64,000 nucleotides of DNA. Origin: Myxococcales bacterium. GTDB taxonomy: Bacteria; Myxococcota_A; Polyangia; Polyangiales; Polyangiaceae. Under the pieces are notes generated by a model. It was not told the DNA's origin. It was given only the letters and a program-made list of their open reading frames with translations, and did not search any database. A program made the position numbers and the translations under genes. The stretch lies in assembly GCA_004193285.1 (NCBI GenBank), contig SECP01000015.1:62001-126000 (forward strand). Reading direction: 5' to 3'. Shown here piece after piece: positions 21,297 to 28,375 of the stretch; position 1 is the stretch's first letter; each line of letters starts with the position of its first letter.

Positions 21297-22934
21297 ATGG
21301 GTTTCCCGCTCGATCTGGCGCTGCGTTACATGGGCTCGAAGAAGCGGGCCTTCATCTCCGTGGGGACCATGTTCGCGACGCTCGGCGTGGCTCTAGGAGT
21401 CGGCGCCCTGGCGACGGTCATGAGCGTGACCGGTGGGTTCCGCGCGCAGTTCCGCGAAAAGGTACTCGGGGTCAACGCCCACGTGCTGGTGCTCAAGTAC
21501 GCGACTGATTTTCGCGAGTACCGCCAGGTCATGGAGAAGATGAAGAGCGTGCCCGGTGTCACCGGCGTGGCGCCCTTCGTCATCAATCCGATGATGATCA
21601 CCCACGGTGATCGCACGGCCACGGGCGTGCTGCTCAAGGGCGTAGACCCCGCCAAGGTGAAGGACGTGCTGGATCTTCCGCGGCACGTCGTGGAAGGCTC
21701 GCTGGACGGCCTTCGTCTCACCGACGCGAAGCCGCCGGACCGGCGCCGCAAAGGTTTGATCGACGACGACGCGCTGGGCCGGAAGACGAGCGGCTTCGGC
21801 AGCGACGCGGACAACGGTGATCCCCTCCCGCCGCCGGCGGCTTCCGCGGAGTCGCCGCTCCCAAAAGGCTCGGCGCTCAAGCAGATCGAGGAGATCGTCA
21901 AACAAGAGGCGTTGACAGGGCCGGACGTGAGCTCTCGCGCCAGCATGTACGATGGCTCCCCCGGCGCCCCTCCCACCAAGGAGCCGAGCGATGACGAGGT
22001 CGCGCTGCCGGCCGACGCTCCCGTCGGGAACATCGTCCCGAATGGCGGCTACCAGGGCGAGCTACCGGAAGACGACGCGCTGCCCCCCGACCTCGTTCAA
22101 GACCCGTGCAACGACCCGACAGGGGCGAAAAAGCTCCCCGGGATCGTGATCGGCACGACCCTGAAGCGCAACCTCGAGGTCAAAATCGGGGATTGCCTGC
22201 AGGTGACGAGCCCCACCATCGGCTTCTCTTATTCACGCGGCAGCATGCGCGCGCCGGTGGCGAAGCAGTTTCGGGTAACCGCGGTCTTCGACGCTGGCTT
22301 CGACCAGTACGACTCCAAGCTCGTGTACACGGACCTCTACGAGGCGCAGGCCTTTTACGACACCGGCGATAGCGTGACCGGTGTGGAGATGAAGGTGGCG
22401 GATATCGAGCAGGCGCGCGACATCGCGCGGACCATCGACAAGCTGCTCGCCAATGGCGTCTACCACACGCTCGACTGGGAGGAGCTCAATCACGGCTTGT
22501 TCACCGCTCTCCAGATTCAGCAGCTGCTGATGAGCTTCGTGCTGGCGCTCATCATCGTCGTCGCCGCCTTCACCGTCATCGCAACCCTCATCATGGTGGT
22601 GCTCGACAAAAAGAAGGAGATCGCCGTCATCAAAGCCATGGGCGCCTCCGACAGCGCAGTACTGCGCTCCTTCGTATACCAGGGCGGCTTCATTGGCTTG
22701 TTCGGCACCGCTTTTGGCCTGCTCCTCGGCATCGTGGTGTGCAAGCTCCTCCTCGTTTACGCGCTCCCCCTCGATCCGAAGGTCTACTTCATCTCGCACC
22801 TCCCGGTGCAGGTACGCCCTCTTCAATTCGTCATGGTCGGCGTCTTCGCGATCTTCGTCTGCCTCGCCGCCACCATTTGGCCCGCCCTCTACGCGTCCCG
22901 CCTCCGCCCCGCGGAAGCCTTTCGCGATCAATAA
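21297..22934 (+). CDS. LolC/E-type (FtsX/MacB family) ABC transporter permease with acidic insertion
   Basis: The product (about 545 residues) has the LolC/E pattern: FPLDLALRYMGSKKRAFISV then a first membrane helix, a periplasmic domain, and three C-terminal helices with KKKEIAVIKAMGASD and a terminal ARLRPAEA-like ASRLRPAEAFRD. The periplasmic part carries an insertion of about 150 residues (about 143-290), rich in Asp/Pro/Ser, not expected in LolC/E. LolC/E release lipoproteins from the inner membrane with the ATPase LolD; no LolD gene is adjacent. ATG 21297 is preferred over TTG 21294. Confidence 0.87.
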   Translation: MGFPLDLALRYMGSKKRAFISVGTMFATLGVALGVGALATVMSVTGGFRAQFREKVLGVNAHVLVLKYATDFREYRQVMEKMKSVPGVTGVAPFVINPMMITHGDRTATGVLLKGVDPAKVKDVLDLPRHVVEGSLDGLRLTDAKPPDRRRKGLIDDDALGRKTSGFGSDADNGDPLPPPAASAESPLPKGSALKQIEEIVKQEALTGPDVSSRASMYDGSPGAPPTKEPSDDEVALPADAPVGNIVPNGGYQGELPEDDALPPDLVQDPCNDPTGAKKLPGIVIGTTLKRNLEVKIGDCLQVTSPTIGFSYSRGSMRAPVAKQFRVTAVFDAGFDQYDSKLVYTDLYEAQAFYDTGDSVTGVEMKVADIEQARDIARTIDKLLANGVYHTLDWEELNHGLFTALQIQQLLMSFVLALIIVVAAFTVIATLIMVVLDKKKEIAVIKAMGASDSAVLRSFVYQGGFIGLFGTAFGLLLGIVVCKLLLVYALPLDPKVYFISHLPVQVRPLQFVMVGVFAIFVCLAATIWPALYASRLRPAEAFRDQ

Positions 22935-23057
22935 CCCGCTTCCAGCAGCTTCCAACGCCCGCCGCCGCGCTCCGGAAACGCTCGTCCCCAACTCCAGCTC
23001 TCCGCCGCGCGTCGTCGTTCATCGGTCTCTTCGCAACCGAAGAATCAACTCGCTAGT

Positions 23058-23401
23058 CAGCTAGCTCAGTGATCGATGGTCGGCTAGCTCGGGTGATCGG
23101 TGGTCAGCTAGCTCCCGTGGTCGGTGGTGAGCTAGCTCGGGTGATAAGTGGTCAGCTAGCTCCCTGGTCGGTGGTGAGCTAGCTCGGGTGGTCGGTGGTG
23201 AGCTAGCTCGGGTAATCGGTGGTGAGCTAGCTCGGGCAATCGGTGGTGAGCTAGCTCGGGTGGTCGGTGGTGAGCTAGCTCGGGTAATCGGTGGTGAGCT
23301 AGCTCGGGCAATCGGTGGTGAGCTAGCTCGGGCAATCGGTGGTGAGCCAGCTCGGGTAATCGGTGGTGAGCTGGCTCGGGTGAACGGTGGTCAGCTAGCT
23401 C
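23058..23401. repeat. 24-bp tandem repeat array, 15 copies, palindromic core
   Basis: The unit GTGGTGAGCTAGCTCGGGT plus a variable 5-base segment repeats 15 times with period 24 (23 at two joints). The 10-bp core GAGCTAGCTC is a perfect palindrome containing the rare tetranucleotide CTAG. The core is most uniform from 23176 to 23329; the first five copies and the last three vary. The cores at 23344 (GAGCCAGCTC) and 23368 (GAGCTGGCTC) are reverse complements of each other. The period of 8 codons leaves one plus-strand frame open (23188-23406, repeating IGGELARV), but no coding support exists. Confidence 0.92.
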
Positions 23402-23601
23402 AATGATTCCGCCTGCCGCTCACCGGAGTTCCTCTTTGCGCAGCCAGAGGTCGCTCGGGAGCCAAGCGCGTCGGCCAACACGATCATGGCGCGTTTGCGA
23501 TCCTGCGCGCCCGGGACGACATGTTCGAAGACACAGCAAGCAAGCATCCCCGCGTCATATTGTGTGACGCTCCCAGTAGTGACATTCCTCACACCGATCC
23601 C

Positions 23602-23619
23602 TACTTCGGATCCGAAGTA
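23602..23619. repeat. 18-bp perfect palindrome
   Basis: TACTTCGGATCCGAAGTA is perfectly self-complementary and centred on GGATCC. It resembles the hairpin core of the ~110-bp unit downstream and may be a diverged outlying copy. The surrounding 200 bp hold no convincing gene. Confidence 0.8.
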
Positions 23620-23829
23620 CCGCGGCCTACAGCGCCAGCGCAACGCTAACGCCTCGATCTAACAACGCAATCTGCGGCCCCCTCAGTCGCGTAAAGGCCA
23701 TCTTCGGATCCGAAGAACGAATGCGCGGCAACGTGTGCATTCCCGCAGCGGCATCCCGCGCTGACTGGTCCTACGTCAGCTTCCGCCCGGCCGTCGATCC
23801 CATCGGTTCATCCTCGAACCCCATCGCGG

Positions 23830-24440
23830 ATCCCCATCGGCTCCAGCTCGACCGTCAGCGCGGATCGGGTCGACCGCCATCGCGGTCACGAGCGACTTCT
23901 GCCCGACCGCCACCGCGAACCCCATCGGCTCCAGCTCGACCGCCACCGCGGATCCCCATCGGCTCCAGCTCGAGCGCCACCGCGAACCCCATCGGCTCCA
24001 GCTCGAACGCCACCGCGGATCCCCATCTGCTCCAGCTCGAGCGCCACCGCGAACCCCATCGGCTCCAGCTCGACCGCCATCGCGGATCCCCATCGGCTCC
24101 AGCTCGACCGCCACCGCGGATCCCCATCGGCTCCAGCTCGACCGCCATCGCGGATCCCCATCGGCTCCAGCTCGACCGCCATCGCGGTCACGAGCGACTC
24201 ATGCCCGACCGCGATCGCGGATCCCCATCGGGTCCAGCTCGACCGCGATCGCGGTCACGAGCGACTCCTGCCCGACCGCCATCGCGGTCACCATCGGGTC
24301 CAGCTCGACCGCCATCGCGGTCACGAGCGACTTCCTGCCCGACCGCCATCGCGGTCACCATCGGCTCCAGGGCGACCGCCATCGCGGTCACCATCGGGTC
24401 CAGCTCGACCGCCATCGCGGTCACCATCGGCTCCTCGAGC
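23830..24440. repeat. 33/34-bp tandem array with palindromic GACCGCNATCGCGGTC boxes
   Basis: The left part (23844-24175) repeats ATCGGCTCCAGCTCGACCGC joined to CGCGGATCCCC or CGCGAACCCC; CAGCTCG recurs at 23932, 23966, 23999, 24033, 24066, 24100, 24134 and 24168, so the period alternates between 33 and 34. The right part (24175-24440) is dominated by GACCGCCATCGCGGTC, with one perfectly palindromic version at 24241-24256 (GACCGCGATCGCGGTC). Because the period is not a multiple of 3, no reading frame can be conserved across the array. Confidence 0.85.
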
Positions 24441-24894
24441 CCCACCGTAATCGAATCCTCGAGCGTCACCCCGCACCGCGCTCGACGATGGCAATCCCTC
24501 AAACCCACCGGGCGCAGCAGTGTCGGATAGCGGGTCGTCTTCGGAACCGAAGAACGAACGCGCGAGAAAGGGGTTTCCCCGCGGCAAAGCGAGCTCACTC
24601 GTCCCCCACAGCAGCTTCTGCTGCAGGGGTGTTCGACAGCAGGTCGTCTTCGGAACCGAAGAATGAATGCGCGCGAGAGAGGGGCTTTCCCGGGCCGTCA
24701 TCGCGAGCTGACTCGCCCCACATGAGCTTCTGCTGCGGGAGTGCTCGACAGCAGGTCGTCTTCGGAACCGAAGAATGAATGCGCGCGAGAGAGGGGCTTT
24801 CCCGGGCCGTCATCGCGAGCTGACTCGTCCCCCACGTCAGCTTCCGCTGCCGTGATCACCGCGACGGTTCATCCGCGAACGTCACCGTCGGTCA

Positions 24895-24930
24895 TCGTCG
24901 AACATCGTCGAACATCGTCGAACACCGCCC
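24895..24930. repeat. Short 12-bp tandem repeat
   Basis: ATCGTCGAACATCGTCGAAC repeats with period 12, about three copies, lying in the extra spacer between two copies of the ~110-bp unit. Confidence 0.7.
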
Positions 24931-25194
24931 GGGCGGCCCGGTGGATGACGGGCTAGATCCGACACGCAACGCGGCAGCAGTGTTCGACCGTGGGTCGTCT
25001 TCGGAACCGAAGAACGAATGCGTGGGAGAAAGCGCCTTCCTTGCGCCGTCATAGCGAGCTGACATTGGGTTCGTACCAATGCGCGGCGCAGCAGTATTCG
25101 AGCGACCGGTCACCTTCGGAACCGAAGGACGAAGGCGCGGGGCGGGAGCCGCGGGGTGGGCAAGCGGACGCGGTGCGGGCTTAGCCGCAGACGC

Positions 25195-25278
25195 CAAGCC
25201 GCAGGGTTTAGCCGCAGAGGCCTAGCCGCAGAGGCTTAGCCGGAGAGGCCGAGCCGCAGAGGCTTAGCCGCAGAGGCG
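25195..25278. repeat. 14-bp tandem array entering the 3' end of the response-regulator gene
   Basis: TAGCCGCAGAGGCC/T repeats about six times with period 14. The stop codon and last codons of the minus-strand response regulator (25264 onward) lie inside the array, so repeat length change would alter the protein's end. On the minus strand the unit is GGCCTCTGCGGCTA. Confidence 0.8.
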
Positions 25279-25935
25279 GTGCTCGAGGAGGCCGACGAGT
25301 CTTGCGCGGAGCTCTTGAGCGCGGAAAGGCTTCTGCACGAAGTCGTCAGCGCCTGCTGCGAGTGCAGCGTGTGCGTCCGCGCACGTGGGATCCTGACCGA
25401 GGAGGAGCACGCACGGCCGATTGTCGTTCTCCGAGCGCGAGAGCGCCTGACACAAGTCACCGCAGCCGAGGCCGGGGAGCAGTGAGTCCAGCACGATGAC
25501 GTCGATGGGCGCCTGACGGAGGACGTCTAGGGCGTCTTCCACGCTGCCGACGCTGCGCACGCTGGCGCCCCAACCTTCGATGAGCTTCCCGACGATGTTC
25601 GCGACGGGAGCGCTCGCGCTGACGACGAGCGCGCAGCTACCCGGCGGGAGCGTTTGCTCGGCGGGAACGAGGCTGCGCACCGACGGCCGGCCGTTGCCGT
25701 TGGCGAAATGCCGAAGGCGCAGCTGGTCGCGCTCTTCGAACGTGAGGCGCAGCGCGTCCCCTCTGTCGATGACGCGACCGGCGACCGACGTCGACTCTTC
25801 GCCGACGCTGAACGTCGCGAGCAGCCACTGACCGTCTCCTACCTGAGGATCGTCGATCGCGAGATCGGTGTCTTCAGCGTCGAGGGCCTGTTCGAGAGCT
25901 TCGAAATCTTCGAAGCGATAACTGACCTTGTGCAA
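25264..25935 (-). CDS. Response regulator with N-terminal PilZ-like region and C-terminal receiver domain
   Basis: The 223 residues contain an N-terminal ~90-residue beta-rich region (DGQWLLATFSVGEESTSVAG, RLTFEERDQLRLRHF) that may be PilZ-like or a small ligand-binding fold. A receiver domain follows (about 100-220), with VIVLDSLLPGL carrying the phospho-acceptor Asp and DDFVQKPFRA carrying the conserved Lys. There is no DNA-binding output. A N-terminal effector before the REC domain is the reverse of the usual order. The gene's last codons lie within a 14-bp repeat array. Confidence 0.78.
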   Translation of the reverse strand: MHKVSYRFEDFEALEQALDAEDTDLAIDDPQVGDGQWLLATFSVGEESTSVAGRVIDRGDALRLTFEERDQLRLRHFANGNGRPSVRSLVPAEQTLPPGSCALVVSASAPVANIVGKLIEGWGASVRSVGSVEDALDVLRQAPIDVIVLDSLLPGLGCGDLCQALSRSENDNRPCVLLLGQDPTCADAHAALAAGADDFVQKPFRAQELRARLVGLLEHRLCG

Positions 25936-25976
25936 GCTCGGCCAGCGTAGCGTCGCAAGTCCGCAGGCGCCAGCTA

Positions 25977-26660
25977 TCAGCGCGGACTACGCAGCACGCC
26001 GAGGCCGAGAAAAGCAAAGCTCATGCCGAGCAGCGCAATGAGCGCTACGAGCTGGGACAAATCGAGCGTGGCGCTTCCGCCAAGCAAGTTTCGTACGTGG
26101 GCTTTCGGCCAAGGAAAGGCGACGAACGAAGTGCCCGCTCCGAGCACGAAATCTGCCAGAAGCAGCCAAGAACGGCCGCGGCCAGCGCGCCCTAAGGCCG
26201 AAGCGCCCAGGAAGGCGGCGACGTACGCAGGGCCTGCAATGAGCCCTATCCAGAGGCTGGTGAGCGCGTCTTTTGCAAGCTCGGGGTCGGCGAAGCCGCG
26301 AGCCACGCAGACGACGAGCACGCTGCCCAGCGCCGCAAAGGCTGCGGCGACGAGCGCGGGGGGCACGGCGAGGCCCAGCGCCAACTGGCGCCGATCCAGC
26401 CCGTGACGGGCAAGGGGCATGACCGCTTCGCGCAGGTTTCCGCCGGCGCATACGCGGCTCACCAAAAAGTAGCTGAGGAGTGGGAGCGCGATGCCGAAAG
26501 CGCCGCCTGAGAGCGCGCGATCTGCGGCGCCGACTCGACCCTGGGCGCGCTCGAGTAGCGCGACGCCCACTTCGAAAGCGAGTGCGAGCCCGCACGCCAC
26601 GCCTGTCGCCCCTTGGCGGAGACGTTGGCGCGCCACGTCCACCCCGGCCGCGATGCTCAC
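25977..26660 (-). CDS. Predicted ABC-2-type transporter membrane protein
   Basis: This 227-residue protein has about six hydrophobic segments (for example LVAAAFAALGSVLVVCVA, IGLIAGPAYVAAFLGASAL, LVALIALLGMSFAFLGLGV) with an Arg end. The start at GTG 26660 overlaps the stop of the pseudo-ATPase gene (GTGA), so it is the third gene of a coupled operon. Its position next to an ABC-like protein and another polytopic protein supports a transporter or export complex. It has no recognisable family motif. Confidence 0.7.
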   Translation of the reverse strand: MSIAAGVDVARQRLRQGATGVACGLALAFEVGVALLERAQGRVGAADRALSGGAFGIALPLLSYFLVSRVCAGGNLREAVMPLARHGLDRRQLALGLAVPPALVAAAFAALGSVLVVCVARGFADPELAKDALTSLWIGLIAGPAYVAAFLGASALGRAGRGRSWLLLADFVLGAGTSFVAFPWPKAHVRNLLGGSATLDLSQLVALIALLGMSFAFLGLGVLRSPR

Positions 26661-27616
26661 GACACACCTCGCGGCGGGTAAGGCGAGAGCGCAGCGTGGG
26701 CGGCGACGCGTGAGGCCTCGTAGGCGCCGCGCGCATAGCCGGCGCGCGCGGCCATGAGCGCTTCCACCGGCGGCACCGCCGCCTCGATGCGAGTGATCTC
26801 TATTCCATGAGCTCGGCAAAGCGCGATCACCTCGCGCACGGTAACGTCCAGCGCGGGGCCGGTGATCTTCAGCGCACGCGCGGAGGCTCCGAGCTCGCTC
26901 GAGAGGCCCAGCGGAGACTCGTGCAAGAGGTGCGCGAGCGCTTTCGCGTCCGGAGTCTCCACCGACACTTGTTGCCAGGGGCCGACACCCAGGCGCGGCG
27001 CGGGGCCCGCGGTGGCGCGCACGCGGCCGAGCTCCACGCACAGCCAGGCGCCTCCGAGCAGCGTCGCGTCGGCCGGGCTCGTCGTTGCGGAGAGCACGAG
27101 CGCGCCGCGCGACGTGTGCGCGTCCAGGCGGGGCAGCACGAACGACGCCGGGAGCAGCGTGGCGAGCGGTTCGTGCAGGGCGAACAAGTCTGCGCTCGCG
27201 TGCGCGAGAGCGAGAGCGAGCGCGACGCTGCGTGTCTCCCTGGTGCCGAGAGCTTCCGGCCGCTGCGCGGCGAGGTGGCTCAAGCCAGCGTCTTCCAGCA
27301 GCGAGGCCGCTTCCGCCGGCTTTGCGCCCCGGGCCGCGAGCGCCTTTTCCGCGCTGCTTACGACGGTTTTTGCCGGAGGCAGCGCTTCTTCCGCGAGCAG
27401 CGATGCGACTCTCCGCCGCACCGAAGGCGAGCTGGCGGGTGCCACGTCCTCCAGCAGCACCTGACCGCGGCTCGGCGCAGTTCGGCCGCATAGCACCGCA
27501 ACGAGCTCCGACAACGGCTCTCGCTCGCTGGAGAGCGCAACGTAGCGGCCAGGCGCAAGCTCCAGATCCGCGCTCCGCAGCGCTCCGAGCGCGGCTCCTC
27601 GCAAGACCGCGCGCAT
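26657..27616 (-). CDS. ABC-transporter ATPase-like protein with degenerate nucleotide-binding motifs
   Basis: The 319 residues follow the ABC-2 ATPase order. The Walker A position reads ALSSEREPLSELVAVLCG instead of GxxGxGKS, the signature reads LGTRETRSVALALALA instead of LSGGE, and Walker B reads LFALHEP instead of LLLLDEP. The C-terminal region IEITRIEAAVPPVEALMAA resembles that of ABC-2 ATPases. Loss of the P-loop Lys, the signature Gly and the Walker B Asp means it almost certainly cannot hydrolyse ATP. The frame is intact and coupled to both neighbours (4-bp overlap with the downstream gene, start at the upstream stop), so it looks functional rather than decayed. Confidence 0.72.
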   Translation of the reverse strand: MRAVLRGAALGALRSADLELAPGRYVALSSEREPLSELVAVLCGRTAPSRGQVLLEDVAPASSPSVRRRVASLLAEEALPPAKTVVSSAEKALAARGAKPAEAASLLEDAGLSHLAAQRPEALGTRETRSVALALALAHASADLFALHEPLATLLPASFVLPRLDAHTSRGALVLSATTSPADATLLGGAWLCVELGRVRATAGPAPRLGVGPWQQVSVETPDAKALAHLLHESPLGLSSELGASARALKITGPALDVTVREVIALCRAHGIEITRIEAAVPPVEALMAARAGYARGAYEASRVAAHAALSPYPPRGVS

Positions 27617-28284
27617 CAGCTCACGCTCCTTACGAGCTGATTGAGCAGCCAGGCGAAGCCGCCGGGAATGCTCGGCACTGGCGCGCCCAGGCCGACGCCG
27701 AGGGCCCAGGGACCAAGCACGATGCCGGCCAGCAGCCAGCGACCACGCCCGGGAAAGAAGTGATGGCAGGCGCGGGCCAGCGGCGCGAGCACTCCGCCGA
27801 CCAACGCCGCATACGGCACCGTGAGCACGAACAGCGAGAGAGCCAGCGCGGCGCCGGAGAGCGTGCGCAGCTTGAGCAGCAATGCCACTGCGACGATGAG
27901 CCCCGGCACGAGCACCGTGCTGCCGAGCCGCAGCGCGCCCGCTAACATCCGCGCACGCTCCAGCGAGCTTTCGCCGAAGCCTCGTAGCCGCGCTAGGCTC
28001 GTCACTCCCTGCGTCGCGTCACGGGCGGCCAGATCGCTCGAAAGCGAGAGCGCGCCGAGGCCAGCCACCCAGGAGGCGGTGACGAGGCAGCGCACCCAAA
28101 GACTGCCGGACACGGCCGCTTCCGCCGGCGCCACCGCAGCCGTGAGCGCGTAGCTGATGCCAATGCCGATGCCGTAGACTCGCCCCAGCCTCAAACCGAG
28201 CAGCTGGCGCTGCGAGCGGCTGCACAGGCGTACGAGCGCGCGCGGGATGACTACGGCTGGACCGGGAGCGGTGAGAGTCGTCAC
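27616..28284 (-). CDS. Predicted polytopic membrane protein of an ABC-2-like operon
   Basis: This 222-residue protein has several hydrophobic segments (GIGIGISYALTAAVA, LRLGSTVLVPGLIVAVALLL, LFVLTVPYAALVGGVLAPLA, LLAGIVLGPWALGVGLGAP). GTG 28284 is taken as the start because in-frame sequence upstream is Arg/Ser-rich and antisense to the TPR lipoprotein gene. Its stop (TGA, 27618-27616) shares bases with the pseudo-ATPase start codon. It is first in the three-gene operon and probably pairs with the polytopic protein at 25977-26660. Confidence 0.68.
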   Translation of the reverse strand: MTTLTAPGPAVVIPRALVRLCSRSQRQLLGLRLGRVYGIGIGISYALTAAVAPAEAAVSGSLWVRCLVTASWVAGLGALSLSSDLAARDATQGVTSLARLRGFGESSLERARMLAGALRLGSTVLVPGLIVAVALLLKLRTLSGAALALSLFVLTVPYAALVGGVLAPLARACHHFFPGRGRWLLAGIVLGPWALGVGLGAPVPSIPGGFAWLLNQLVRSVS

Positions 28285-28375
28285 GTGGCGCGGAGCATAG
28301 AGCCTTCCCCGCCGTTTGTCGCGCCGTCGCGCGGTCGCGCCGCCGCGCAAATCGGCGCGCTGGTGCGCAGGGCGG

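Larger units (their letters stand above)
23696..25150. repeat. Dispersed ~110-bp repeat unit with hairpin core (six copies)
   Basis: Each copy carries TCTTCGGAACCGAAGA or a variant: 23701-23716 (GGATCC centre), 24538-24553, 24647-24662, 24759-24774, 24998-25013 and 25113-25128 (CCTTCGGAACCGAAGG). Copies from about 24634 and 24746 are near identical for over 80 bp and share a downstream CATCGCGAGCTGACTCG and a Ser/Ala-codon-rich GCTTCTGCTGC stretch. Spacing is 109, 112, 239 and 115 bp among the last five. The 33/34-bp array interrupts the series between copies 1 and 2. On the minus strand the core would read FFGSED. Confidence 0.85.
22935..25263. other. Gene-poor repeat island between convergent genes
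   Basis: About 2.3 kb separates the LolC/E-like permease (+) from the response regulator (-). No convincing gene was found. The island contains a 24-bp tandem array (23058-23401), a ~110-bp hairpin-bearing unit in six copies (from 23696), a 33/34-bp array (23830-24440) nested between copies of that unit, and a 14-bp array at the right edge. Open frames across the arrays exist in several phases and both strands, as expected from stop-poor repeats, so none is called. Confidence 0.8.

Noticed and set aside
23058..23401. CRISPR array
   Set aside because: The repeats are 24 bp and directly tandem, with only ~5 variable bases between cores and no spacers; no cas genes are present.
23188..23406. 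72-codon repetitive protein
   Set aside because: It is open only because the 24-bp unit is a multiple of 3 without stops in that phase; no Shine-Dalgarno, and the array extends beyond it in non-coding form.
23721..24530. 269-codon Pro/Arg/Ser-rich protein across the 33/34-bp array
   Set aside because: The alternating 33/34 period shifts the frame in every few units and frames on the other strand are equally open, so it reflects stop-free repeats.
23696..25150. Insertion sequence or MITE
   Set aside because: No transposase, no terminal inverted repeats spanning the unit and no target duplications; the units are tandem rather than dispersed.
22935..25263. Replication origin or plasmid-type iteron region
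   Set aside because: No DnaA-box cluster, dnaA, repA or parAB genes were seen; repeats do not resemble iterons next to a rep gene.
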